Assembly (NCBI GenBank): GCA_023393235.1
Contig: JAEWMH010000038.1
Coordinates: forward strand, 1-64,000
DNA: 64,000 nucleotides
Origin: Bacillota bacterium
GTDB taxonomy: Bacteria; Bacillota; Bacilli; Paenibacillales; NBRC-103111
Direction: 5' to 3'
Both the position numbers and the translations under genes were made by a program. Positions within the stretch are counted from its first letter, which is position 1; each line of letters opens with the position of its first letter. A model generated the notes under the pieces. The model did no database searches. It saw nothing but the letters and a program-made list of their open reading frames with translations, and was not told the DNA's origin. Of this stretch, positions 23,423 through 31,835 are shown piece by piece.

Positions 23423-24424
23423 CTACTTCGCGGCTTTTTCGGCAAAAGAATTGTTCACCAGGTCCGCCAGGGGGACGCGGGTTTTCAATTCTCCTGCCGC
23501 CTCCATTACATCCTGGAGATTCTTCCACTCTGCTTCATCAATGACAGGGTCGGTGGCAAAGGAGCCCTGCTCCTTATAACGCTTCACCACACCCTCCACC
23601 ACTGCTTTATCCGTGTTGGGGAAGTAGCTGATGATGGCTTCCGCTATCTCCGGAACCGACTTGGCCTCCACCCACTTTTGTGCCTTATGGATAGCATTGG
23701 TGAATTTTTGCACGGTGGCGGAATTTTTTGTGATGTAGCTTTTTTTGGACATAAATACAGTGTAGGGGAGTTTGCCGCTTTCCTTACCGAAGGAGGCGAT
23801 GACGTAGCCTTTGCCTTCCTTTTCAATCACTGTGGCCTGGGGCTCAAACAACTGGACGTAATCTCCCGTCCCGGAGGTGAAGGCCGCCGGAATATTGGCG
23901 AAATCCACATTCTGGATCAGATTCAGATCCTTCTGGGGATTGATCCCCTTCTTCTTCAGGGTAAATTCCCCCGCCATCTGCGGCATACCGCCCTTGCGCT
24001 GCCCCAGGAAGGTGACCCCTTTCAGCGAGCTCCAGTCAAAGTTCGTGACAGGCTTGCGGGAAACTAGGAAGGTCCCGTCCGTCTGGGTCAATTGGGCAAA
24101 ATTGATCAGTGGATCATCTGCCCCTTGGTTGCGGACGTAAATGGTGGATTCCGCTCCAACCAGCGCCACATCAATCTGGCCGGACAAAAGTGCTGTAGAT
24201 ACCTTATCCCCGCCGGCGATGGTTTGGAACTCTACCTTCAGCCCCTCCTCCTCGAAAAAGCCCTGGGACAAAGCCACATACTGAGGCGCATAAAAAATGG
24301 ACCGGGTCACCTCAGCCAGACGGACAGTGGTTGAACCCTCCTCCTTCTTCCCTCCGCAAGCCGCAAGCCCCGCGGACAGAACCAGCACAAGAGCTATGGA
24401 TAGCAAACCGGCTTTCCTTTTCAT
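23423..24424 (-). CDS. ABC transporter substrate-binding lipoprotein (NMT1/SsuA-like)
   Basis: A 333-residue lipoprotein with signal peptide and lipobox LAAC (Cys about residue 23). The mature part has the NMT1/SsuA pattern: FYAPQYVALSQGFFEEEGLKVEF, GGDKVSTALLSGQIDVALVG, GQRKGGMPQMAGEFTLKKKGI. Ligands of this family are aliphatic sulfonates, nitrate or thiamine-pyrimidine precursors; the particular one here is not readable. It is the first gene of a three-gene operon and divergent from a cupin gene, with a palindromic operator candidate in the shared promoter region. Confidence 0.9.
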   Translation of the reverse strand: MKRKAGLLSIALVLVLSAGLAACGGKKEEGSTTVRLAEVTRSIFYAPQYVALSQGFFEEEGLKVEFQTIAGGDKVSTALLSGQIDVALVGAESTIYVRNQGADDPLINFAQLTQTDGTFLVSRKPVTNFDWSSLKGVTFLGQRKGGMPQMAGEFTLKKKGINPQKDLNLIQNVDFANIPAAFTSGTGDYVQLFEPQATVIEKEGKGYVIASFGKESGKLPYTVFMSKKSYITKNSATVQKFTNAIHKAQKWVEAKSVPEIAEAIISYFPNTDKAVVEGVVKRYKEQGSFATDPVIDEAEWKNLQDVMEAAGELKTRVPLADLVNNSFAEKAAK

Positions 24425-24508
24425 TGGTGTTCCTCCCTGATGGAATGTTTCGTTTCTCCATCCTATGCATCTGCCTATAGGCGGGTGAGAAACTTTTTGA
24501 AAACGTAC

Positions 24509-24526
24509 TTGTGACGTACGTCACAA
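24509..24526. promoter_or_regulatory. Perfect FNR/CRP-like palindrome
   Basis: TTGTGACGTACGTCACAA is an 18-base perfect palindrome containing TGTGA-N6-TCACA, the consensus of Bacillus Fnr and of CRP-family proteins. Its centre (24517.5) is about 40.5 bases before the expected start point set by TACAAT at 24546. That is the position expected for an activator of the cupin gene. It also lies upstream of the divergent transporter. Confidence 0.65.
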
Positions 24527-24545
24527 AATCATCTCTGTATGGCTG

Positions 24546-24551
24546 TACAAT
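24546..24551 (+). promoter_or_regulatory. -10 element of the cupin gene
   Basis: TACAAT (5/6) lies 36 bases before the cupin ATG. No good -35 is seen at the right distance; the FNR-like palindrome covers that place, as in activator-dependent promoters. Confidence 0.45.
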
Positions 24552-24586
24552 GTATTTATAGCGATAGGAAAAGGAGAGTGGAGTAA

Positions 24587-24931
24587 ATGGAGAAGAAAAC
24601 AATCCGTGAGTTCCAAGAGTTTCCGGAGGGCCGTTTTACCAAGCGGCTTCTGTTTAAAGAGGAAGGCCATGTCATATTTCTGTTGAATTTCGGCCCCGGG
24701 CAGCAGCTGCCGACTCATAAGCATCCGGGGGCAGACGTATACATCCTGCAGCTGGAGGGTGAAGGAGCCGTTACCGTTAACGGTACGGAATCGGCCCTGG
24801 GGAGCGGCGAGGTCGTTCGGGTAACTGGAGATGAGGAATTCTCCTACACCAGCGGCGGAAACGGCAATTCCACGCTGTATGTAACTCTGATCAATATCCC
24901 CGCACCGAACTACGCCGAGAATATTGGGTAA
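24587..24931 (+). CDS. Cupin domain protein
   Basis: A 114-residue single-domain beta-barrel. The first cupin motif is GPGQQLPTHKHPGADVYILQLEGEG, with two metal-binding His and an acidic residue. The second, weaker motif lies around GSGEVVRVTGDEEFSYTSG and lacks a clear His. AAAAGGAGAG precedes the ATG. It is monocistronic, divergent from the ABC importer and followed by a strong terminator. The FNR-like site suggests control by oxygen or a related signal. Catalytic function is unknown. Confidence 0.85.
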   Translation: MEKKTIREFQEFPEGRFTKRLLFKEEGHVIFLLNFGPGQQLPTHKHPGADVYILQLEGEGAVTVNGTESALGSGEVVRVTGDEEFSYTSGGNGNSTLYVTLINIPAPNYAENIG

Positions 24932-24961
24932 AATTTTTTTAGTAAAAGTAAATTATGAAAT

Positions 24962-25006
24962 AAAAAAGCCCGGCCTCTTCCGCTATGGAAAAGGACCGGG
25001 CTTTCC
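24962..25006. terminator. Bidirectional rho-independent terminator
   Basis: AAAGCCCGG...CCGGGCTTT with inner CTCTTCC/GGAAAAGG pairing and flanking A/T runs, between the convergent cupin and HesB-like genes. Confidence 0.85.
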
Positions 25007-25023
25007 GGCTTACCTATAAATGG

Positions 25024-25353
25024 TTATACGGCTTGCTTCCGCAAATCCTTCACCGGCACATTGGTGCTGAACACGGAATCATCACTGCTGACCTTGTATA
25101 CCGGAAAAACAGGATCCGCCTCCACATTCATGAGGTCATCAAACAACGGTGCCTGCTGACGGTCTATGAAGATGGAGAATGGCGTCGCCTGCACCTGAAT
25201 ATCTGTGGGATAGGGCTGATCCAGCACCTGCAGTACCAATACGCCGTTGCAGCCGCAATCCTCCGTATCGTAGAAGAGCTTGAGTATGCCCTCTTTATTC
25301 CCCATCGCCTGTTTGATTTTCTCCGTGGTGAGTGCATTCATCCGCACTTCCAT
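25024..25353 (-). CDS. Iron-sulfur cluster biosynthesis (HesB/YqkB-like) protein
   Basis: A 109-residue HesB-like domain protein of the YqkB type found in Bacillales. The characteristic part is LKLFYDTEDCGCNGVLVLQVLD, with Cys33 and Cys35. The C-terminal Cys-Gly-Cys of true IscA is absent, so scaffold or carrier activity is uncertain. GGGAGG precedes the ATG at 25353. It is transcribed alone towards the shared terminator. Confidence 0.82.
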   Translation of the reverse strand: MEVRMNALTTEKIKQAMGNKEGILKLFYDTEDCGCNGVLVLQVLDQPYPTDIQVQATPFSIFIDRQQAPLFDDLMNVEADPVFPVYKVSSDDSVFSTNVPVKDLRKQAV

Positions 25354-25389
25354 GTTTCATCGCCTCCCGGTCCATCCATGATGAAATGA

Positions 25390-26904
25390 TTACAGCTTAT
25401 AAATCTCCTTATACTTCTCCGTCAGATAGTCCACCAGATAATCCGGGCTTAGCTCCTCTCCCGTTACCCGGGTTACAATTTCACCCGGCGTATGGAGCAT
25501 GCCGTATTGGTAGATCTCGTTAGCCAGCCATGCCTTGATGGGCAGCAGGTCTCCTTTGGCGATGAGCGCCTCCGCCTCCGGCAGCTTCTTCAGCAGGGTA
25601 TGCCGGATCTGCGCGGCGTACATGTTGCCCAAGGCATAGGACGGGAAATACCCGAAGGAACCGCCGGACCAATGGACATCCTGCAGGACGCCTTCCCCTG
25701 CATTGGCCGGGACTACACCAAGATATTCCTTGTATTTGGCATTCCAAACTTCAGGCAGATCCGCCACCTTGACCGTACCGGCGAACAGTGCCTTCTCAAT
25801 CTCATAACGAATCATAATATGGAGGTTGTATGTCAGCTCATCCGCCTCAATGCGGATCAGTGAGGGTTTTACTTCATTAATCGCACGGTAGAAATCCCCC
25901 GCGGCCACCCCGTCGAACTGGCCTTCGAAGATGCGCTGCAAATCAGGGTAATACCGGGACCAGAAGGCCTTGCTCCGCCCCACCATGTTCTCCCAGAAGC
26001 GAGATTGGGATTCGTGGATGCCCATGGACGTACCCGAGCACAGGTTGGTGCCCTCGAGCTCCTTCATAATATTCTGTTCGTACAACGCGTGCCCGCCTTC
26101 ATGGATGGTGCCGAACAGGGCGCTGACCACATCCTCCGGCAGGTAGCGGGTGGTAACCCGAACGTCTCCCGGATTCAGCCCGGTGGCAAAGGGGTGCACC
26201 GTCTCATCCAGACGGCCTGCGTCAAAATCATAGCCCATTTCCTTTAGAATAAACAAGCTGAAGGCCTTTTGCTGCTCCTTCGGGAAGGTCTGTTGGAGGA
26301 AAGAGGTGTCCGGCTTATGCTCCGCATGGACAATCGCCTCCACTAATGGCACCAGCTTGCTGCGCAAGGCGCCGAACAAACGGTCCAGCTTCTCTTCGGT
26401 CATACCAGGCTCATACATATCTAAAAGGGTGTTATATTTAGAGCCTTCATATCCCCACAGCTCAATAAACTCCTGGTTAAAGGCCACGATGCGCTCCAGA
26501 TAAGGCTGGAAGGTCGCCCAGTCGGACTTTTCCTTGGCCTCCTCCCATGCCGACTCTGCTTGCGAGGTAAGCACGACATATTCCTGATACCGCTCCGGCG
26601 GAATTTTTTTGCTGCGGTCATATTCCTTACGGCTTTCGCTGACCATCTTCCGGCTTATGGTATCCAGCTTCTCTGCATACTCCGGTTTTTCCAGAGTGTC
26701 CAGGTATCCGCCCATTTCATCGGACACGGTGAGCTTGAACATTTCGCCGGACAGCACCCCCACTACCTGGGAGCGGCTTTCTACGCCCTTCTTCGGAAGA
26801 CCGGTCCGCATATCCCAATAAATCAGCCCCACAGCTTCCTGATAGCTGCGGATTTTGGCCACCAGTTCACGGTAACCCTGTAACACCGAATCAAAATCAG
26901 CCAT
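25390..26904 (-). CDS. M32 family carboxypeptidase
   Basis: A 504-residue zinc carboxypeptidase (Taq/YpwA type) of the cytoplasm that removes C-terminal residues. The zinc motif HEGGH is at 268-272 in GTIHEGGHALYEQ. Other family blocks are HPFATGLNPGDVRVTTRY, GIHESQSRFWENMVGRS and LIRIEADELTYNLHIMIRYEIE. The start at 26904 matches the family length; a longer reading to 27063 runs into the divergent carbonic anhydrase gene. AAGGTGG lies 11 bases upstream of this ATG. Confidence 0.95.
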   Translation of the reverse strand: MADFDSVLQGYRELVAKIRSYQEAVGLIYWDMRTGLPKKGVESRSQVVGVLSGEMFKLTVSDEMGGYLDTLEKPEYAEKLDTISRKMVSESRKEYDRSKKIPPERYQEYVVLTSQAESAWEEAKEKSDWATFQPYLERIVAFNQEFIELWGYEGSKYNTLLDMYEPGMTEEKLDRLFGALRSKLVPLVEAIVHAEHKPDTSFLQQTFPKEQQKAFSLFILKEMGYDFDAGRLDETVHPFATGLNPGDVRVTTRYLPEDVVSALFGTIHEGGHALYEQNIMKELEGTNLCSGTSMGIHESQSRFWENMVGRSKAFWSRYYPDLQRIFEGQFDGVAAGDFYRAINEVKPSLIRIEADELTYNLHIMIRYEIEKALFAGTVKVADLPEVWNAKYKEYLGVVPANAGEGVLQDVHWSGGSFGYFPSYALGNMYAAQIRHTLLKKLPEAEALIAKGDLLPIKAWLANEIYQYGMLHTPGEIVTRVTGEELSPDYLVDYLTEKYKEIYKL

Positions 26905-27015
26905 ACCTTGTGATCCCACCTTGCCTGTTTTAAAATTATGATACGTTTTTTTAAAATCCTTTTCAACTGAAGCGGGTTTTGTGATAGAATACTCATTAAT
27001 ATTTTGAATAGCATG

Positions 27016-27037
27016 TATAATTATGCAGTTGGGAGGC
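27016..27037 (+). promoter_or_regulatory. -10 element and ribosome binding site deciding the carbonic anhydrase start
   Basis: TATAAT at 27016-27021 and GGGAGG at 27032-27037 point to the ATG at 27044. An in-frame ATG at 27023 would sit directly on the promoter and upstream of the ribosome site, so it is not used. Confidence 0.5.
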
Positions 27038-27043
27038 AACGCC

Positions 27044-27628
27044 ATGTCGCGAATCACGGACATCCTGAACCATAATCAAAGCTTTGTGCAAGAAGGGCAA
27101 TATAAGGAATATGTCACCGACAAATTTCCGGACAAAAAAATCGTCATCCTGACCTGTATGGATACTCGTCTGGTGGAGCTGTTGCCCAAAGCCATGAACC
27201 TGCGCAATGGCGACGCCAAAATTATCAAATGCGCCGGCGCCATCGTCTCCCATCCCTTCGGGAGCATTATGCGCAGCATCCTGGTAGCTGTGTACGAGCT
27301 CGGCGCTACGGAGGTATTCGTGGTCGGGCATTATGATTGCGGCATGACCGGACTGAGCTCGGGAGAAGTGCTGGAAAAAGCTAAAAAACGGGGCATCCAA
27401 CCCGAGGTGCTGGAAACCATCGCCCATTCCGGCATCGACCTGGAGCGTTGGCTGACCGGCTTCGGCAAAGCCCAGGAGGGTGTAGTCAAGAGCGTTTCCT
27501 TGATCAAGAACCATCCCCTCTTGCCCAAAGAAATCCTCGTCCACGGGCTCATTATTGACCCCACCACCGGCAGGCTGGATCTGCTGTCGGAGGACGGGAT
27601 AGCCGCGGCGGCACAGCCGGAGGAATAA
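27044..27628 (+). CDS. Beta-carbonic anhydrase
   Basis: A 194-residue zinc enzyme that interconverts carbon dioxide and bicarbonate. Zinc ligands and the catalytic pair appear as CMDTR (Cys38, Asp40, Arg42) and GHYDCGM (His96, Cys99). This matches the compact beta-class enzymes of Bacillales such as YtiB. GGGAGG is 6 bases before the ATG. It is divergent from the M32 peptidase and ends at a strong terminator. Confidence 0.94.
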   Translation: MSRITDILNHNQSFVQEGQYKEYVTDKFPDKKIVILTCMDTRLVELLPKAMNLRNGDAKIIKCAGAIVSHPFGSIMRSILVAVYELGATEVFVVGHYDCGMTGLSSGEVLEKAKKRGIQPEVLETIAHSGIDLERWLTGFGKAQEGVVKSVSLIKNHPLLPKEILVHGLIIDPTTGRLDLLSEDGIAAAAQPEE

Positions 27629-27632
27629 AAGG

Positions 27633-27674
27633 AACACCCCTGCTGCAAGCTTGCGCTTGTGCGGGGGTGTTTTT
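27633..27674. terminator. Rho-independent terminator
   Basis: AACACCCC...GGGGTGTT with an inner GCAAGCTTGC-type hairpin and a T run. It serves the carbonic anhydrase gene and, on the other strand, probably the converging SLH protein gene. Confidence 0.85.
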
Positions 27675-27697
27675 GCGCAGGGACCTACCGGTTTGAC

Positions 27698-29149
27698 TTA
27701 TTTGCCTGTACTAAACTCTATGGTCTTTACAATTGTGCTTACCTTGTCATATTTGTTCTGCGCGGTAATCACGATGGTATTTTTCCCAGAAATCAGGTTT
27801 AACTGATGAGAAAATGCACCGAGGGTGTCCACTTTCACCTTTTCTCCATTCATATATACTTCTACATCCTCATCGTTAGTATCTTTCACGATGCCGGTTA
27901 TCTTGACGGTATTGGACTTCGTGCTTTCTGGAACGGAATCCACGTTCAGCACAGGCACCAGGGGAGTGAACAAAATCTCCTTAGTGATATCTGCACTCCT
28001 CCCATCGTTTGTGACAGCATAAAACCGAAATAAATTTACGCCCGCTTCTAAGCTAACATTCATGTTAAAATTTCCGCCACTAAGTACATTTATTTTTTCA
28101 CCATTAATATAAAACTGCGGATGTGTACCGGATTCTTCATCAATTACTCTGCCCGACAGGGTAATTTTGTTGAGAGTTGCAGTCCCGGAAAAACTGTAGA
28201 GGCTGATTTGAGGGAATGCTTGTTCGTATACTAACTTCCGACGAACAAATTGCACCTTCCCTGAAGACGGGGTGACGGCAATAACAATATTGTACATGCC
28301 TACTTCTGGTACCCTTATATGGGCCTGAAAAGCACCATCGACCACTTCCAGCTTTTGTCCGTTTAATACCACTTCAGCTCCGGCTTCAACTTTTCCGGTA
28401 ACCTCGAAGACATTTGTTGTAACTTGTTCGGGAAGATAAATCTGCTGATTCAGTTCCGTATCTTCCTCTGTCAGCAGAACAGCACGGTACATAATGCTGG
28501 CCACTTCAGCCCTGGTAATGAATGCTTTGGGGGCGAACATGCGGTTTGCCTGGCCCTGCACAAGCTTCAGCTCTACAGCAGCCGCAACCCCATTCCGGTA
28601 TTCTTCAGCGATTTGCCCGGCATCCCGGAAGGTACCGTCCAAAGCAGTGGGATCCGTCCGGTCTGGTGCGGTATACCCAAGTACATGGACTAACGCTGAT
28701 GAAAACTCTTCACGAGTAACTGGCGTTGTGGGCTTAAAATCCTTTTCATTCCCTACAAAAGGGTTTGGATAGATACCGCGGACGGCCTCAATATAAGGGG
28801 CAGACCATCTTCCCGGCTGGATATCTTCATAAGTGGGTATCCGTTTGCCATTGTTCCATTCTAAGGAAAAGGCTCTTGCCAATAAGGAGGCAAATTCCTC
28901 CCGGGTAATACTATTTCCCGGCTTGAAGGTAAATTCATCGTACCCATTGATAATGCCAAATTTAGTCATATTGTAGATAGCATTTGAGGCCCAGTGGTTG
29001 CCTACATCAAGAAACACCTGATCGGTTACTATTGGCTGTGTATCCAAGTCAATTATTTGCACGGTGCTGTCATGGGCTGAAACAGATGCAGGAAGCAGTA
29101 AAAGCACGATCAGTATCCAAAATGCTAGCTTGTTTATGTGAAAGCTCAT
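27698..29149 (-). CDS. SLH-domain cell surface protein with beta-sandwich repeats
   Basis: A 483-residue secreted protein. The signal peptide ends near ASVSA. Three SLH domains follow (about 35-215; for example HWASNAIYNMTKFGIINGYDEFTFKPGNSITREEFASLLARAF), which anchor proteins to pyruvylated secondary cell wall polymer. The C-terminal half has at least three similar Ig-like units with the pattern LSGRVIDEES..., ITGIVKDTNDEDVEVYMNGEKV. GAGGAGGAG precedes the ATG at 29149. It follows the 853-residue secreted protein and the MacAB-like transporter on the same strand. Confidence 0.9.
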   Translation of the reverse strand: MSFHINKLAFWILIVLLLLPASVSAHDSTVQIIDLDTQPIVTDQVFLDVGNHWASNAIYNMTKFGIINGYDEFTFKPGNSITREEFASLLARAFSLEWNNGKRIPTYEDIQPGRWSAPYIEAVRGIYPNPFVGNEKDFKPTTPVTREEFSSALVHVLGYTAPDRTDPTALDGTFRDAGQIAEEYRNGVAAAVELKLVQGQANRMFAPKAFITRAEVASIMYRAVLLTEEDTELNQQIYLPEQVTTNVFEVTGKVEAGAEVVLNGQKLEVVDGAFQAHIRVPEVGMYNIVIAVTPSSGKVQFVRRKLVYEQAFPQISLYSFSGTATLNKITLSGRVIDEESGTHPQFYINGEKINVLSGGNFNMNVSLEAGVNLFRFYAVTNDGRSADITKEILFTPLVPVLNVDSVPESTKSNTVKITGIVKDTNDEDVEVYMNGEKVKVDTLGAFSHQLNLISGKNTIVITAQNKYDKVSTIVKTIEFSTGK

Positions 29150-29221
29150 CCAACTCCTCCTCGTAAAGGAAGAGACACAGACTTTCATCCTGTGCCCCAT
29201 CCTTTCGACTCAACACAGCCG

Positions 29222-31783
29222 TTAATCTAGATTGATAGTAGTTTCCCCCAAATAACGAACAGTGTTTTCAAACTTCTCGTATATTTTGATGCGGTTGCCT
29301 TCAGAAAAGCTGTCAGTATCCTTAATATCCGATGGTGATACCTTTAAGGTTTGTTTGACATTCACATCGTCGGTGCTTTCAAAGGCCCCAGTTCCTTCTA
29401 GAGGGATATCGAATGTCTTCACAATAGTATTGTTGGCATCCTCCACTTCAAAGTACAAAGACCGGTTTGTGGAGTTGTGCAGTGTACCACTCAATTTCTC
29501 CTGCTTATATCTGAAGCTGAAATAATACCCGCTGGAGGTTAACAATCGGTCTATAGCGCCAATCTTGATGTTAAAGGGAAAAACCGATTCATTGATGATC
29601 CATGTTTCCCCATTCAATGGTCCAGGCTGGTTGGACGATTCGCTAAACTTGTATTTATGGGCCGGTGAAAAAATCTGGTCTTTGATTTGGGGACCAAAAA
29701 CCACATATGCATTTTTGTCCAAAACGCCGAAGGGAAGCTGGGCATACAATGTGGTCATAGCCTGGCCATCCTTATTCAGCTTTCCTGTAGGTGAGGAGGC
29801 GGTTAGCTCGTAAACTTCTCCATTGGAGGTTTCTAGGTAACCAACGTAAGGGACAACATTGCCGCTGCGACTCATCAGATTTTTTTGGTTAATCCGCACC
29901 GCCGCTGTTACGGTGGAGTCACCAGGTGTTAAACTCCTGTATTGCTTGACCTCCACAACCGCCCCTGTAGATACTCGGCTAGGGTCGGACACCATCCAGG
30001 TATTGTTTAAGGTCACAGTAGAAACAGCTTCATCCTGGAGCATGTAATTCACACGCAGCCATTCCTTCTTCTTCGAAACGGTGCCGCCGCTTTCTATGCC
30101 TTCGCCTAGAATCAGCTTCCCGGAGGACATTTCCATATCGTAGGGGACAGTGGCGAATACATACAGAGTCGCTTTTTGACCCGCATTGATGTAAGCGGAG
30201 GTTTGCACCGCCTTGACGGTGGCATCTACCGTGTTTTTGCCGTCATAATAACCGCCGTACAGGGCAGGAAGCTTGACGGATTCGGCTTGCGGGTTATGCA
30301 CTTGAACCTCGCTCATCAGGATATCATCCCCGGAGCCGCTCTTCAGGCGATACGAAGCGTTCAGATTAATCTCCAGCTTGCCAACAGAGGTGGCATAAAT
30401 AGAGCTTCCGCTCTCCACGGGAGCACCGGTTCCGGCATCTGCGGGCAGATTGGCCACGAATACCGGGACACTGACAGAAGCGGATTTAGCTTCCATCACC
30501 ACCAGTTGAACTGCAGAGCTGTCAATGCCGGTGGGCAGGACACCACTGTAATAATAGGTAGTGCTTTCCCCCGGAGCCAGGTAATCCGGATGGGACGCGG
30601 AATCCTCAGCGACCACAGTCAAGGTGCTGCCATTGGACTGGTAGAAAGCAGTCAGAGCAGGCACACTGACAGCCTTGGTGCCGTCATTCTTCAGGGTATA
30701 GACACTTTCTGCAGAGACACCGTCCGCTCTTGAAGCTATACTTACCGATTCCACAGTTGCTGTCAGTCCGCTGCGGTTGGAGGAGTCGGCTTGCAGCTCT
30801 CCCTGGTTATAGGCGGTAATATATCCGCCGATGGGCAGGGATTCCAGAACCGCCGCTGTACTGGTGGTAGAGGCATTGGTGCTGCTGGCGGTTGTGCCGT
30901 TGGAACCGTTGGATGTATTATTGCCGCTATTAGCGGAAGTTGCAGCTGTCTTTTTGCTGAAGTCGATAGAAAGGACTCCGTTTAAGGACAGCTCACCTAC
31001 CGGAAATTCCAGTACCACTGTGGATTTCTGATGCGGCAAAAGCATGACATCACCGCCGTACACGACAGAGCCGCTGAAGGTCAAGTCTTCTGCGTTTTTG
31101 AGCCCGGCTTGCAGCGCCGACGGAAGCTTGAAGCTGCCGGTTCCCAGATTCTCTACCATCAGCTCCGCATACACGTTCCAGTTATCCTTGGCATAAGCAT
31201 GGTACGCCCGCTGCAGCTCAAAGTTAACAAGGGCATCTGTGGCATAGCTGCTGTCCACTTCACCCAGCGCCACGATAGCTGATGGTTTCGCTGTTTGGCT
31301 TGCTTCCGCCGCGGCAGCGACAGAAAGCATGCCGATGGAGCGAATATAGCCGCTGACCTTCATATCCCAGGCATAAATTTCCACCTTTAATTGTTCCAGA
31401 CTAACGCTGGCGGGTAGTTTGGCGGAATACTTCACCTGCTTGGTGCTGTGGGCAGGAACACGGGAGCTGATTTTCTCCGTCAACTCCACTCCGTAGCGGT
31501 TGCCAGCCTCATCTCTGACCGCTACTCCGTATTGGTTCATATCTACTACATAATCCGAATCATTCACCAATTCTACGGTAAAGCGGAAGGAGCTTTTTTC
31601 GCTTCCGGCGGATAACTGGACCTTCTCCAAGGTGTAGTACACGTTGGAATCCAGGAACACGCCTTCCTTGCCGGCTTCCGCCCTGTTCCCCCATACCGGG
31701 AGAAGCATGGCCAGTGCCAGGACAAAAGCCAAAGCACCGCTCCAAATCCGTTTATGATTGCTGAATAGCTGGTTTTTCGTCAA
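29222..31783 (-). CDS. Large secreted beta-rich protein of unknown function
   Basis: An 853-residue protein with a clear signal peptide (LAFVLALAMLLPVWGNRAEA). I do not recognise a named domain. It contains several repeated modules of about 120-150 residues with the pattern of a conserved beta strand, 'L.N.g...v.lPaL..gy', then 'LaPG...tlYy.a.lP'; examples lie near residues 55-150, 190-280, 345-450 and 480-590. A Ser/Thr/Asn-rich linker lies at about 285-315. The start is TTG at 31783, 9 bases after AGGAGG. It directly follows the MacB-like permease, so export or function with that transporter is possible. Confidence 0.75.
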   Translation of the reverse strand: MTKNQLFSNHKRIWSGALAFVLALAMLLPVWGNRAEAGKEGVFLDSNVYYTLEKVQLSAGSEKSSFRFTVELVNDSDYVVDMNQYGVAVRDEAGNRYGVELTEKISSRVPAHSTKQVKYSAKLPASVSLEQLKVEIYAWDMKVSGYIRSIGMLSVAAAAEASQTAKPSAIVALGEVDSSYATDALVNFELQRAYHAYAKDNWNVYAELMVENLGTGSFKLPSALQAGLKNAEDLTFSGSVVYGGDVMLLPHQKSTVVLEFPVGELSLNGVLSIDFSKKTAATSANSGNNTSNGSNGTTASSTNASTTSTAAVLESLPIGGYITAYNQGELQADSSNRSGLTATVESVSIASRADGVSAESVYTLKNDGTKAVSVPALTAFYQSNGSTLTVVAEDSASHPDYLAPGESTTYYYSGVLPTGIDSSAVQLVVMEAKSASVSVPVFVANLPADAGTGAPVESGSSIYATSVGKLEINLNASYRLKSGSGDDILMSEVQVHNPQAESVKLPALYGGYYDGKNTVDATVKAVQTSAYINAGQKATLYVFATVPYDMEMSSGKLILGEGIESGGTVSKKKEWLRVNYMLQDEAVSTVTLNNTWMVSDPSRVSTGAVVEVKQYRSLTPGDSTVTAAVRINQKNLMSRSGNVVPYVGYLETSNGEVYELTASSPTGKLNKDGQAMTTLYAQLPFGVLDKNAYVVFGPQIKDQIFSPAHKYKFSESSNQPGPLNGETWIINESVFPFNIKIGAIDRLLTSSGYYFSFRYKQEKLSGTLHNSTNRSLYFEVEDANNTIVKTFDIPLEGTGAFESTDDVNVKQTLKVSPSDIKDTDSFSEGNRIKIYEKFENTVRYLGETTINLD

Positions 31784-31835
31784 AGGGTTCTACCTCCTGT
31801 AGGCTTGCTTTCAAGTCAGTCTGTTAGTTCTGGTA

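Noticed and set aside
24496..24512. A catabolite-response-element-like TGAAAACGTACTTG before the ABC importer
   Set aside because: The right half fails to match the consensus; the overlapping palindrome explains the sequence better.
25024..25353. True IscA-type scaffold
   Set aside because: The C-terminal Cys-Gly-Cys motif of IscA is missing, so only a HesB/YqkB-like assignment is kept.
27023..27043. ATG at 27023 as the carbonic anhydrase start
   Set aside because: It lies upstream of the GGGAGG and just after TATAAT; 27044 fits the ribosome site and family length.
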